This document shows positions 40,191 to 51,639 of a DNA stretch of 64,000 nt, piece by piece. This DNA is from Ascarosepion bandense (taxonomy: Eukaryota > Mollusca > Cephalopoda > Sepiida > Sepiidae), in the NCBI GenBank assembly GCA_037127315.1, contig JBBBDQ010001122.1, positions 4,344,501-4,408,500 of the forward strand. Reading direction: 5' to 3'. The notes beneath the pieces are model-generated. The model ran no database searches and was not told where the DNA came from. It worked only from the letters and a program-made list of their open reading frames with translations. Position numbers and translations under genes: made by a program. The first letter of the stretch is position 1. Every line of letters begins with the position of its first letter.

Positions 40191-40478
40191 ATAATATGCA
40201 TCTTTTACTCTATCCTTGTAAGCTATTACAACATCGCCATTTAGTAACACTCTACTTTGAGTGGCTCTTGGACCTTGTATTAGATGAATAATATTAACAA
40301 ATAGGATTCCATGGAAAATATGCAGCAATCTATTTCAGGTTTGAACCTAATCTGTCGACCTGAACACTGCGTTTAAGCATGAAACAGACCGTCGCCACTC
40401 AGTGTTTACCTCAATATCTACTTCTATATTTACCTATGCTATATCCTTGATTTTGAGCACTTTTGCATACAGATAATA

Positions 40479-40482
<4 letters not shown>

Positions 40483-40550
<68 letters not shown>
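40483..40550. repeat. (TA)n(TG)n compound microsatellite
   Basis: TA run followed directly by a TG run. Confidence 0.95.
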
Positions 40551-40552
<2 letters not shown>

Positions 40553-40605
40553 AAATATATAATGATATGTGCTAAAAAGTCTGCTTACTTCCACCAACAT
40601 TGCCT
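40549..40605 (+). mobile_element. F1 unit fragment
   Basis: TATAATGATATGTGCTAAAA and AGTCTGCTTACTTCCACCA match the middle block of the tRNA-hammerhead unit (ATAATGATAATGTATACGC, AAGTCTGCTTTCTTCTACC). It stops before the tRNA segment; no hammerhead core. Confidence 0.5.
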
Positions 40606-41112
40606 TTCTGAAATGCATTTTTCTTTATTCTTTAACATATATTAATTTTTACGTCCTAGTTATGAAAACTTTTCTTTGTTTCTATAGGCATTTTCGTGTC
40701 TATTAATATTTAGATTAGTTTCTGAAAGGCAGTTTTGCTATTCACTGCCATATATATCACCGTGATTACTCTGAAGTAAATTGGACATTTTCCTTGCTTA
40801 AAACAATTTTTATTTTTCTACGACATTTTTTTCCCAATCATGTTCTGATCTGACAACTTCTCTCTGTTTTTACTTTCTCATTCCTTCTCGATGTTACAAT
40901 AAACAAACTGTCAACTCTCGGCTCGATTTCGTTCGTCCTTGTTTAGAAGAGAAACAGATGAAGAAAAAAAATGCGGGAAAAAAGAAAGAAATCAACGAAA
41001 GAACGCAAAATAAAATCAGTAAATTAATCTTAGCCTCCAGTTAATGTGTCGAAAGTAATTTCAGTCGAATTTAACTCATTATTTTCCACACGCTTAACCA
41101 AAGGGTTTTTTT
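40606..41112. other. No feature seen
   Basis: A/T-rich, no recognisable signature. Confidence 0.55.
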
Positions 41113-41770
41113 TTTTAATCATCTCACCCCAAGGAAGGCATTCCACTGCCACTATTACGCATGGGGCTACATAGAAGAAGGTAAAGAGAAGGAGTGGCTA
41201 GACATAGGGAATGTCAGGAGGAAGGTGACAGATGAGTCAGGATACCGAGGATGAGGGTTGGGCAGATGGGAAGAGTGTTTGATAGAATGAGAACAGGTTA
41301 GTGTGTTAGGAGGTGTCTATTGACCTTACATTTACACTCCTGGAGATTGTATCCGTCGGGGAAGCAATCGTGTGGAAGAGAATTCCACAGTCGGGAAGTG
41401 CGAGGAAAGAAACTGTTGGAGTAGAAGTTGGGGTTGCATTTTATCGGTTTCACTGTAAAAGGGTGGGATCTAGTTGCTAATCTAGTATCTCGTGCAAATT
41501 CGTATTTAGGGGGCACCAGTGAGCTAAGTTCATCGGAGCAGAAGCCGTGAAAGTATTTATAGAAGAGACACAGGGAAGCCACGTCGCGCCGGTGGGAGAG
41601 AGACTGCAGGCGGTCTGCCAAGTCGGTATTTATCACATTACAGACCCTCCTCTGAACCTTATCAAGAAGCCCGAGGAGAATAGCAGGGGCACCCGACCAG
41701 ATATGGCAGCAGTATTCAATGCACGGGCGGATGGTAGATTTATTTATGTGCAGGATAGATATTTTATAAA
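41113..41770 (-). mobile_element. Jockey-type LINE 3' end, open C-terminal frame
   Basis: From the 5' truncation near 41770 the minus-strand frame is open through STIRPCIEYCCHIWSGAPAI, DKVQRRVCNVINTDLADRL, FYKYFHGFCSDELSSLVPP, ARDTRLATRSHPFTVKPIKC and NSFFPRTSRLWNSLP to CKVNRHLLTH and a stop at 41298. No internal stop over ~155 residues, making it the least damaged LINE tail here. The 3' UTR ends in CCTTGGGGTGAGATGATTAA. Confidence 0.85.
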
Positions 41771-41959
41771 TGTTTTTAAAAAATCTACTTATATGAAGAG
41801 GTGATTAAAAGGTTTTTGGCTCGGCCCACTTCCTAAAAGCTGATAAAATTATCCAACATCAGTTGCATTTTCTTTTCAATAGAAATCTGTTGAATAGAAA
41901 TCAATAAATCTTTTGATGACATTTCAGTATTCTATTAATATTCAAACTAATATCGCAAT

Positions 41960-42330
41960 TGGTCCTGGGTATGACGATAAACTACATCCAGCAGCAAGGT
42001 TCCTGCGCATTAAAATGAATGCTTTGAGGAACTTGGAACAACCTCTTTATTGCTGTGGTTCCCAGGTCTACATGACCCGGGGTTGTAGCACCTTTCTGGA
42101 TCCAAGCTATGGGCTAATAATGAACACCCAGACAAAAACAAAATACCATGAAAATAAAATATAATACATTTCTATCGTAAAAATACTAGCAATACGCTTT
42201 CTCTGCATTTGAAGGCATACAATTATGTTTTAAATATATTTGAACATAAAATTGTGTTCAAAATATGTAGATCTCAGCATTAAATAACCCATATAGGTGT
42301 TGATATGTCGCTAAGAAAAATCAAGCAACC
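41960..42330 (+). mobile_element. Unclassified repeat family X, copy 3
   Basis: GGTCCTGGGTATGACGATAA, CAGCAGCAAGG, CCAGGTCTACATGACCCGGGG and the terminal GTTGATATGTCGCTAAG are present; the internal ladder is short and diverged. Confidence 0.65.
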
Positions 42331-42491
42331 AAGTAATGTTTCTATTATATCACGACGTCTTCACCATTGTAGTTTTCTTTCTGACATTTTTATCATTACA
42401 GTAAGTAATAAGTAATGACGAAGTAGTTGTTTTGCTAGTGTGTCTAGGTCAGTGGTTCCCAAACTTTTTTCTATAATTTCCCCCTACACCG

Positions 42492-42785
42492 GGATGTGCA
42501 TTGTGGTGCATTGGATATCGGCTCGGAACGAGAAATCGAATTCCAGCCGAATTCCAGCCGAATTATTGCATTCACTTACGCACAAATACTCTTGGAAAAG
42601 GTATTAATCCGTCTATTCCTTCCAGTTATGGGTTAAATAACAGGACAGATTGGGTTCTATAGCCTTGGTCGGCAACCAGTCTACCGCTGAAAGCAATGGC
42701 AACCTACTGCGGGATAATCTTCTGCCCAGTCAGTCATTTCTCTTTCAAGTCATGATCGCCCAAGCGTGTATGACTGAATGACTGA
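42492..42785 (+). mobile_element. tRNA-derived SINE inside the hAT element
   Basis: Full-length copy with a partly duplicated GAATTCCAGCC segment in the head. ACACC occurs on both sides as a possible short target duplication. It lies between the left hAT end and the minisatellite. Confidence 0.85.
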
Positions 42786-42927
42786 CACCTAGTTCAACAA
42801 TCCAGATTTCCCCCTTCATGTGTATGAGGGAAAGAAAGCAGTTGAAACATACTGAGACTATTTACTAATTTATTTTTCAAATGTAAAAATATACTGATAA
42901 ACTTATAGTTACAGAGTAAAGTGGATA

Positions 42928-43805
42928 GAGAGCAGTTAGTAACAACTAAGCATAGTCGTAGAGAGCAGTTAGTAACAACTAAGCATAGTCATAGAGAGCG
43001 GTTAGTAACAACTAAGCATAGTCATAGAGAGCGGTTAGTAACAACTAAGCATAGTCATAGAGAGCGGTTAGTAACAACTAAGCATAGTCATAGAGAGCGG
43101 TTAGTAACAACTAAGCATAGTCATAGAGAGCGGTTAGTAACAACTAAGCATAGTCATAGAGAGCGGTTAGTAACAACTAAGCATAGTCATAGAGAGCGGT
43201 TAGTAACAACTAAGCATAGTCATAGAGAGCGGTTAGTAACAACTAAGCATAGTCATAGAGAGCGGTTAGTAACAACTAAGCATAGTCATAGAGAGCGGTT
43301 AGTAACAACTAAGCATAGTCATAGAGAGCGGTTAGTAACAACTAAGCATAGTCATAGAGAGCGGTTAGTAACAACTAAGCATAGTCATAGAGAGCGGTTA
43401 GTAACAACTAAGCATAGTCATAGAGAGCGGTTAGTAACAACTAAGCATAGTCATAGAGAGCGGTTAGTAACAACTAAGCATAGTCATAGAGAGCGGTTAG
43501 TAACAACTAAGCATAGTCATAGAGAGCGGTTAGTAACAACTAAGCATAGTCATAGAGAGCGGTTAGTAACAACTAAGCATAGTCATAGAGAGCGGTTAGT
43601 AACAACTAAGCATAGTCATAGAGAGCGGTTAGTAACAACTAAGCATAGTCATAGAGAGCGGTTAGTAACAACTAAGCATAGTCATAGAGAGCGGTTAGTA
43701 ACAACTAAGCATAGTCATAGAGAGCGGTTAGTAACAACTAAGCATAGTCATAGAGAGCGATTAGTAACAACTAAGCATAGTCATAGAGAGCGATTAGTAA
43801 CAAAT
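42928..43805 (+). repeat. 33-bp minisatellite, 27 copies, open in frame
   Basis: Unit GAGAGCGGTTAGTAACAACT plus AAGCATAGTCATA, 33 bp, repeated 26 times plus a partial. Units are almost identical; only the first two (GCAG) and last two (GCGATT) differ. Because 33 is a multiple of three with no stop in this phase, the array opens a 330-residue frame (HRERLVTTKHS repeated) from the ATG at 42921. I regard the frame as a by-product of the array unless expression is shown. Confidence 0.95.
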
Positions 43806-44013
43806 AAAAGGACTTGTTTGCTCTTGTACTTCAGAATTAAATTAGTGAAAAGGATGATTCTACTTCTTGTGCACCAGTTCAGGGTTAGTTTAGACATAAG
43901 AAAATCAATCTGAGGTATTTTTCTTTTCTTTTTTTTTCTTTTTTTTTTAGTAGGTACTGTAATTATTTTTCCCCCCTGGTAGCTTCAAATTTTCCCCAGT
44001 TTGGGAATCGCTG

Positions 44014-44757
44014 GTCAAGTTAGTTCATGTTCCAGACACCTACACAAGCACGTTGTGAACCAACCTGCAGTTCATACTGCAGCTGTGCTGAGCGGGCATT
44101 AGTTACAGTGGAAGATAACGCATAATATAGTGTGATTAGTAGTTGAAGAAGACTAGTACGCTCGAAGCCTCAGTCATGACGACTTTAGACTCACAGCCAT
44201 CGAGGGTTTCCGAACCCGCTAAACTATCAGTCGTATACAACCGTGTTCTCAGATCAGTACTTAAAAATGATTTTGAGCGAGTGGAGCCTGTTGGCCTTGA
44301 CAAAGACAATCCTTTTTAGGGCTTTGTAGACTGGCGCTACATAATCATGAACAAAGAACTGTAACAGAAAGCACAACACTAGAGAATTATCAACAGCTAA
44401 AATTTATATTACATGTAACTCAAAAAGAAAATGAAATAATCAAGAGGTTGATATTCCACACCTCGAAAGTGAGGCAGCGCCCCTCCACACACACACCCCA
44501 CACACACACACACACACACCCCACACCAATCAATACCAAAAGAAGCGATCACAGCTACTGGGCTTGAGAAACCGATTTTCGTGAAAGTGTTTTAAGAGAA
44601 AGATTTTATAAATTTCAACGTAGAGTCAGTACTTGGACAAAAACGAGGCAATTGCAGAATGCTGGTCAGATGCGCAATCTCCCTACGACCACGACCAGTC
44701 ATAGGACTGATTATGAGGATGCTGATGATGAAACTAGTCACAAATCCGGTGCAAGCT
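44014..44757. other. No gene; CA run at 44.49 kb
   Basis: Mixed sequence with a (CA/CCCA) microsatellite at ~44488-44525. No recognisable gene. Confidence 0.55.
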
Positions 44758-44910
44758 GCTGTTTTGTTGTTGTTGTTTTTTTGTTTGTTTGTTTTGCTTT
44801 ATTTTATTTTTTTTCTTTGTTTTTTTTTGTTTTGTTTTTTGTTTTTTGCTTTGTTTTGTTTTTTGTTTTTTGCTTTTTCTTTTACACTTTTTTTTTCTTT
44901 GTTTTTGTTA
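44758..44910. repeat. T-rich (GTTTTTT)n low-complexity tract
   Basis: Strand-biased T/G tract; it yields Phe/Leu/Cys-rich artefactual frames. Confidence 0.9.
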
Positions 44911-44959
44911 CATCAAATACAGATGATAAGTGAACTTTCCGGAAACCTTTTCAAACAGG

Positions 44960-45340
44960 GCAGACACATAGAAACAATGGCACATACGCAAATACACACA
45001 CATATGCACCGAGACACGTGCAAACGCACACACATATGAAAATGCACACTGGCATACATGCACACAGATTCCGGCACAAACACAAAAGCAAACTTAGAAC
45101 ACACATCAACATACATATACAAACACACACAGAGAATTACACAAAGACACATGCACACACACACTAACACATTTACAAACGCACGCAAAAACATACAAAA
45201 ACAAGCACACACGAAATGATACAAAAACATACGTGCTAACACATATACTGAAGTATGCAAATATTTATACACACAGAATTACGCAATGACACGTCAAATA
45301 CACACGGGTACACACATGAGCACAAACATACAGGGACACA
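44960..45340. repeat. Degenerate CA-rich tract
   Basis: ACACAC interspersed with ATGCAC, AAACAC and TACACA over ~380 bp, an old, mutated CA array. Confidence 0.85.
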
Positions 45341-46008
45341 CATCGTTGTCGCAATAAAAATGCCACATAAAAATTTCAAAATAGAAATAAACGCCCTTAT
45401 TTTTTTTTTTGTTTGTTTATAATTGAAATGTTTATTTCATATGACATCTTCAGATTTGACTCTGAAGTGTGAAATAGTTAAAGAAAGGCGTTTGTTTTGC
45501 ATCAATCTTGTGCCCACGCGTGAACGCACAGACTTAAAATTACAATTCTAATGTAACCCAAGAATTGGACATAGCTGCACATTGCGCCGCTAGATATCAT
45601 TTGTTAGGGACTAATCGGCAGTCGTCTGCCAGGTATTGTGATTCTGGTTTGATTGATTTGATTCTTGTGGTTTTTTTTCTGTTGCTTTTGCTATGTTTTT
45701 GTTTTGTCTTTATGTCAGCGGGCGTGGCCATTTTTGTAATGGCTGCTAATAAAAGAACCAAGTAGGTGAAGATTTTCTTTTAGGCGGGGGTGGGAAACTG
45801 TTGCGAGAAAAATGCTTTTAAGGGGGGTGGAAAAAACAAACTGTTGCTATAACGCGAGTGAACTAATGGTATTCAATTGCAGTTAAATGTCATTTTCGAT
45901 TAATGACGATCTGGTCGGCCTTCAACAATCCAAACTGACAAAAATAGACGCTACGGAGATTAATGCCAGAACATTGATGAACTAACTGAAGTGTCTGGCT
46001 TGTCTTCT
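45341..46008. other. No feature seen
   Basis: No gene or repeat recognised. A TCTGAAGATGTCATATGAAA segment on the minus strand near 45440 is noted under rejected items. Confidence 0.5.
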
Positions 46009-46195
46009 TTTTTTTTTTTTAATCATATCACCCCGAGCAAGGCGGTAACGCCACTGATGTGCAGGGGGCTACGTAGGAGTGAAAAGATTTGGAAAAGAGA
46101 AACCCGGAAACCACATCCTAAACAGGGAACAAGGGATGAGCCTCTACACCTGTACAATAGACGTGGGTGGAGTGTGAACTGGGCGATACAAACGA
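46009..46195 (-). mobile_element. LINE-tailed SINE-like element, single unit
   Basis: T-run, AATCATATCACCCCGAGC, GCCACTGATGTGCAGGGGGC, then one body unit ending at GTGTGAACTGGGCGATA. Same family as at 3.25, 12.2 and 25.6 kb. Confidence 0.75.
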
Positions 46196-46439
46196 CCTAA
46201 AAACAAGCGAATATTAAAAGACGATTATGAAAATAATTTCCAAAAAAGAATTACGTCTGGTTTGCAAAGAGAAACAGGTAAAACATCGTTCCAAAGCAGT
46301 TGTATGCCATCGTTCGTTGATGAGATACAACATTCTGGTTAATTTCGGATGGTGTCTCATATAGGGGAGGGAGGGATGCTCTTTGCCACTCATGTCTGAC
46401 TTCCTTCAAATAAAATCAACGACAATTTGTATTTAATTG

Positions 46440-47210
46440 GATTTACATTTTCAGTTATTGTTTATATTCTGATAGGGTGCGACGGATAAATTGCCGGCCA
46501 ACTTATGTAAAAATGAAAATAAAACAGACATCTCATTTACACAAAAATAGCTTGGAATGCTAAAGAGTAAATTCATTCAATAAAATCGCCATTGGGTTCA
46601 ACCACAGCCTCCAGACGACTTCGGAATCTCCTGCAAATCTTCCGGACGGTCGCTTTGGTTAAGGTGAATGCTGGCATAAGCTTTGGTGTTACGAGGAGTT
46701 TTGTTCGTCTCGCGCTCAACTCCGTCCCACACATAATAAACAAAGGGTTGCAATCTGGGGAGTTAGTCGGCCAAATGTCAGGGGTGATGTGGTCGCAGAA
46801 ATTGTCTGACATCTATGAGTAGGTTCTCCTGCTTGTGTAGCACAGTGCAGATTCCTGTTGCCAGACAGTCTTGCAGCAGCCACCCTGTTGACGCGGAGCA
46901 ACGCTACCTCCTCAACGCACTTGATGTAGGCCTTCGTATTGAGTCTGAGGCTCTGTGGGAAAGATGAATGGATGCATAATGTCGACATCACAAGCAATCA
47001 GTCCAAAATCATGATGTTGACTGGATATATCATTCAACTCTTACCGCACTGTCCTCATTGAAATCCAAACACTGAAATGTTCGTATTGGAGCTTCCGTTC
47101 CGAATGTCAAGCTCTAGAGCATACGGTTTACAAATTTCTGGCGGAGTGAATTGTCATGGTGGTCATTTTCTCACAGACGACGCTTAACTTATCCGTCTAC
47201 ATGATGCAAT
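46440..47210 (-). mobile_element. IS630/Tc1-mariner-type transposon, internally deleted
   Basis: The left end GGGTGCGACGGATAAATTG and the right end AACTTATCCGTCTAC are inverted partners. On the minus strand the 5' region (TTCACTCCGCCAGAAATTTG ... GAACATTTCAGTG) matches the N-terminal fragment at 30.5 kb, then jumps to the C-terminal catalytic part, so the middle is deleted. Confidence 0.65.
46575..47030 (-). pseudogene. DDE transposase C-terminal part
   Basis: Frames give LRLNTKAYIKCVEEVALLRV, then VWQQESALCYTS in the position of the second acidic residue, MSDNFCDHITPDIWP and NSPDCNPL (third acidic motif), and TKATVRKICRRFRSRLEAVV to EPNGDFIE and a stop. This is the catalytic end of a Tc1/mariner-superfamily (IS630-like) transposase. 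There are frameshifts, and the second catalytic position reads Glu where this family normally has Asp. Confidence 0.7.
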
Positions 47211-47261
47211 CGACAAAATAAAGAACAGCGTGCCTGTGCGAATTAAAAATATAAAATGGCG

Positions 47262-47263
47262 AA

Positions 47264-47305
<42 letters not shown>

Positions 47306-47331
47306 CTGTGTGTGTGTGTGTGTGTGTGTGT
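47262..47331. repeat. (CA)n(TA)n(TG)n palindromic microsatellite
   Basis: A CA run, short TA, then a TG run: self-complementary overall and able to form a hairpin. Confidence 0.95.
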
Positions 47332-47915
47332 GACATACTACTACTACATTGAGTAGACGTCTTACATGCCACCTATGCAACAACAGTTCAATAAAAAAAA
47401 CTATTAATCCACAATTTACAAGAACCCTGAAGAAACATTTTAGTTGGAAATACTAAAATACTATTAAAAACCACAATATCAAAAGCATCACGCTATAAAA
47501 GAGACACCATATATCAAACAATTTTCTCCTATCAACCTTACATTATTTAACAGTAGAAATGGAGTTTTGAAAAAAATATTTTTTAATAGACAGAAGCTCA
47601 CGCAATGTCGAGTCGCGCGCATCACGTGGTAGTTTTTAAAAAACGCTCCTTTTCAAAAATACACTATAGATTACGTTACAGTCAAAACATGTGCGTAAGA
47701 TAACAACATCGGAAAAATAACATCCTTGAAAATGGCCTGTGAAGTGGCTGAAAGCGCTTGGAAAGTCGGAAATTAAGGAACATTCTGACATTCCTTATCT
47801 CCAGCAAAAAGGAAACATGTCAAAAATAGGGGAAAAATTAAATATAAAATTAATATAATCTTGCTTGTTGGTCGTTTTTAAGAAAGATTTAAAAGAAATA
47901 TTCATGCCGAAATAT

Positions 47916-47971
<56 letters not shown>

Positions 47972-48244
47972 AAATAAATTTTCAAAAATGTTGAATGAAC
48001 ATTTCGACATAAACTCCCTAAGAGAGATTTTACATCTCCTCAGCAACGGTACATCTTTCAAAATGGAAATAAAAATAAGGATAAAAAGGGGGGAAAAAAA
48101 AGAAATAAAAATTTGTAAAAAATGACGGTTAAGATTTGAGAAAGTTACGTTACAAAAAATTACGGAAGTAATTCATGTCTAATTTTAATATCTATATATA
48201 TATAAAAGACATTTTGTGTATATATATATATATATATAAAAGAG

Positions 48245-48276
<32 letters not shown>

Positions 48277-48506
48277 CAAAATCACTTTTTTTTTATATTA
48301 AAGTTTGATTGCATTGCATTTTTGGTCCAGTTATGGTGTTGAGACTCTATGATTTTTTTTCTTTTTTACTATCTACTGTTTTTGCTTCAAAATGACTTAC
48401 CAGTATTTTTTTTTATTTTATTCCAGGTGAGTGTCTTCAAAACCCAAGAGTCACCTACTTCTCTGTTTGCTTGATTCTATCTGTTTCTATCTACCTTCAG
48501 TCTGTT
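47332..48506. other. No gene; microsatellites
   Basis: CA/TA runs at ~47919-47966 and interrupted TA runs at ~48192-48277 with an AAAAGACATTTTGTGTATA segment similar to 63.9 kb. Nothing coding recognised. Confidence 0.55.
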
Positions 48507-48508
48507 CA

Positions 48509-48559
<51 letters not shown>
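48507..48559. repeat. (TATC)n microsatellite
   Basis: TATC tetranucleotide run of about 13 units. Confidence 0.95.
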
Positions 48560-48696
48560 TAACAGAGTTACCTGTGCGTTTTTAGATATACGTTTATATC
48601 AAATAAAAAATCGACATACTAAACTCTGTGTGTTTGATTTCTGATTTCTAAGTACTTTTGACAGTTGTTGGCAATTTTCAAATGAGTAATGTAACT

Positions 48697-48930
48697 CTCA
48701 GTAAAGTGCCATACGTGACACACGATTGGGTGACCATGTCTCGATCATGTCTGGGCAGAAGATTTTTCTGCAGTAGGTTACCCTTACTTTCTGCGGTAGA
48801 CTGGTTTGTCAACCAAGGCTAGACAACCCAATCTTCCCTGCTATTTAATACATAGCTGGATGGAGAAGTAATGGATTGATGCCTTCCCCAAGGTATTTGC
48901 GCGTAAGTGAATGCAACAAATTCAATTTTT
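48697..48930 (-). mobile_element. SINE lacking its tRNA head
   Basis: The 3' and middle domains are in minus orientation, ending at GCGTAAGTGAATGCAACAAA; the A- and B-boxes are missing. The CATGTCTC hairpin is partly deleted. Confidence 0.8.
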
Positions 48931-49299
48931 CACGGAAAGAATACACACACACACACTATAGATATATAGGTTTGTTGGTTTAATTTTTCAAATTTTGGAA
49001 TTACTGTCTAAAGTTCCTGTTCTGTTGTTTTGTTCAAGTACCTTTGACAGTTGCAATTATTTTTTAGGAACCATGTGATCTTTGTATGTGTATAGCTTAC
49101 TAGGCTTTGACTTGCAATGGCACAAAGGTCGCGCGTGTATTGCTCTCGGTCATCACCAAAATCGATAACGGCTATTCCCAAAGGAATTACCGCAACGAAA
49201 CCAGCTTCATAGCCATAACAAAAACACCTTGTGCTTCTTTTTGTATATGTTTTGAGAATGAAGCAGGAGAATTCGATACTCACATCGTGGGCAGGAGGG
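48931..49299. other. No assignment; open frames on both strands
   Basis: 49.0-49.31 kb is open on the minus strand (101 residues) and plus strand (75 residues) and somewhat less A/T-rich than its surroundings. I recognise no domain. Confidence 0.35.
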
Positions 49300-49450
49300 A
49301 CATAGTAAGCCACTTAGCTGAAGAACTTGTGTGAATGGGTGACGGACTTAGCGGCGTGTGTCTTGGCAAAGGGACAATGGTTACAAAGAGCTACAAGATT
49401 AAAGATGTTGTGAAGCGCCATGATCATCCACGTCACGAAAGATGTCACAT
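49300..49450 (+). mobile_element. Second LINE family, C-terminal relic
   Basis: LKNLCEWVTD..A..LAKGQ and MIIHVTKDVT resemble the LYEWMTERRDAGGLAKGRK and MIVDVTKENM end at 8.3 kb. Short and weak. Confidence 0.4.
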
Positions 49451-49744
49451 AAAATATATACACATATACCAAAGCAAGTGCATCTGTCTTTCTTTAGAAA
49501 TTGCTTTGTTTACGTTAGGATACGAAACCAAGCTTATATGTCGGAAAAATCTGTGTTTAAGGATATATATATATATATATATATTATATAGTAATAATAT
49601 TAATGGGGGAAAATATGACAAAAAAGAAAGTTTTCGATGAATTCGTAATGAACGAAACCCGTCACACGAAAATGTTTTTCAACATTTTCATATATTTTCC
49701 CCAATATATATATATATACTATCCCCAATATGTACATATATATA

Positions 49745-50129
49745 TATATACTATCGTCCATTAATATTAGGCCACTCCAGTGTATTAAAAAAATTATATA
49801 TTTCATACTATTTTTTAGTATTTATTGCCAAGTGAATAATTGTAAATGGAAATAGAATGGTTCTTTTGTTATTGCACAATAACATGTGTATCAAATGAAT
49901 TTATAAATATTTAATAACTACCTACATTGCAGCTTCATCAATGAAAGAATGAAGAAAATTTAGGGCGATTCGGACGAGTTCATCTTTGCTTCCTTGCCTT
50001 GTAAAATTTTGCAAAGTAATAATAACAAAAAAACAATTCTATTTTCATTTGGCAATAAATACTAAAAATAGTATGAAGTACATAATTTCTTTTTAAAACA
50101 CTGGGATGTCTTAATAATTATGGCCGGTA

Positions 50130-50135
<6 letters not shown>
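49745..50135. mobile_element. MITE-like element, ~100-bp inverted ends
   Basis: Left ACTATCGTCCATTAATATTA ... AGTATTTATTGCCA and right TGGCAATAAATACT ... TTAATAATTATGGCCGGTAG are inverted partners, flanked by TA runs. ~390 bp, non-coding; TA flanks suggest Tc1/mariner mobilisation. Confidence 0.7.
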
Positions 50136-50171
<36 letters not shown>

Positions 50172-50201
50172 GTAGAAATAAAATAAGCTCATCACTTCAC
50201 A

Positions 50202-50262
<61 letters not shown>
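50129..50262. repeat. (TA)n and (CT)n/(GT)n microsatellites
   Basis: TA run at ~50130-50168, CT run at ~50204-50259, then a short GT run. Confidence 0.95.
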
Positions 50263-50273
<11 letters not shown>

Positions 50274-50379
50274 TTCTCCTTGTCTTTCCTCTTATCCTTT
50301 CTCGAAATCTCCCACGCTCCCTGCTTTCCTCACGCTTCTTATTTTTTCACCGCACCCAACCAGCGTTATGTGGAAGACG

Positions 50380-50754
50380 TACGCGATGACCCTTTCATTT
50401 CTTGAATCAAATCACTGGTGTGTGTAATTTAAATAAGTCATCAAGCGTTTGGTAAGTCTTTTTATCTATTCAACTTCTTAAAAGTCTTTCTTGCTTTTTC
50501 ATGCCTTGTTAGAAAAAAACACTTGCTTCTGATAAGATCAAGAAAATGCTCCGACACGACAACTCTTTTCGGGTTCCTTCAATGATTTGCTTGTTAATGA
50601 TTTACTTCTTTGAAAACATTTATTCAAAACCACAGAAATCTATTTTATTAAGTTTATTCCGATCTAGTTAATTTATCTATCAGTTTATGAAATTGGTTAA
50701 TAGAAAGAGACTGGTACCCATTGATAGATCGATCAATATCAGTTTTTTATATCT
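50380..50754. other. No feature seen
   Basis: No recognisable signature. Confidence 0.55.
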
Positions 50755-51022
50755 CTTTCTCTTTTTCTAACTTTCTCCTTTTCCTTCTCTCTCTTTATCG
50801 AAGTCTGATTATCTCTCTCTCTCTCCCTCTCTCTCTTTATCGAAGTCTAGTTATTTCTCTCTCTCTCTCTCTCTCTCTCTTTATCTAAGTCTGGTTATTT
50901 CTCTCTCTCTCTCTCTCTCTCTTTATCGAAGTCTGGTTATCTCTTTTCTCTCTCTCTCTCTCTCTTTATCGAAGTCTGGTTCTTTCTCTCTCTCTCTCTC
51001 TCTCTCTTTATCGAAGTCTAAT

Positions 51023-51053
<31 letters not shown>

Positions 51054-51203
51054 TTATCGAAGTCTGGTTATTTCTCTCTCTCTCTCTCTCTCTCTCTTTA
51101 TCGAAGTCTGGTTATTTCTCTCTTTTCTCTCTCTCTCTCTCTCTCTTTATCGAAGTCTGGTTATTTCTCTCTTTTCTCTCTCTCTCTCTCTTTATCGAAG
51201 TCT

Positions 51204-51241
<38 letters not shown>

Positions 51242-51319
51242 ATCGAAGTCTGGTTATTTCTCTCTTTTCCTCTCTCGCTCTCTCTCTCTTTATCGAAGTC
51301 TGGTTATTTCTCTCTTTTC

Positions 51320-51355
<36 letters not shown>

Positions 51356-51545
51356 TTATCGATGTCTGATTATTTCTCTCTTTCCCTCTCTCTCTCTCCT
51401 TATCGAACTCTGGTTATTTCTCTCTTTCCCTCCTTTCTCTCTCTCTCTCTCCTTATAGAAGTCTAATTATTTCTCTCTTTCCCTCTCTCTTTATCGAAGT
51501 CTGATTATTCCTCTCTTTATCGAAGTCTGATTCTCTTTCCCTCTA
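50755..51545. repeat. CT-rich minisatellite with TTTATCGAAGTCTGGTTAT core
   Basis: The core TTTATCGAAGTCTGGTTATT recurs about 15 times, separated by (CT)n spacers of variable length; the repeat period drifts between ~40 and 80 bp. Core variants (GATG, TAATT, GATT) mark the edges. Confidence 0.9.
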
Positions 51546-51639
51546 TCTATCTATCTATCTATCCATATATAGATCCGCAGATCTATATATATATATATAT
51601 ATATAGATAGATAGATAGATGTATATATATAGATATATA

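Larger units (their letters stand above)
42450..44013. mobile_element. hAT-type non-autonomous element
   Basis: The left end CAGTGGTTCCCAAACTTTTT is the classic hAT terminal motif; the right end CAGTTTGGGAATCGCTG is its inverse. The flanks GTCTAGGT and GTCAAGTT match at 6 of 8 positions, compatible with an 8-bp hAT target duplication. It contains no transposase, only a SINE and a large minisatellite. Confidence 0.75.

Noticed and set aside
42928..43805. Possible CRISPR array
   Set aside because: The repeats are contiguous without spacers, and the context is eukaryotic.
42921..43913. 330-residue open frame of HRERLVTTKHS repeats as a real gene
   Set aside because: The frame is produced by a 33-bp tandem array with no stop in one phase; there is no non-repeat domain. 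Kept as a repeat and as a finding only.
44652..45039. Phe/Val-rich frames as membrane proteins
   Set aside because: Caused by the GTTTTT tract at 44.76-44.91 kb.
45415..45480. CUGAAGA / GAAA motifs on the minus strand
   Set aside because: Core boxes are spaced without a plausible stem II and the flanks do not pair.
49008..49313. 101-residue minus-strand frame as a gene
   Set aside because: No recognised domain, an overlapping open frame on the other strand, and its plus-strand neighbour resembles a LINE relic.
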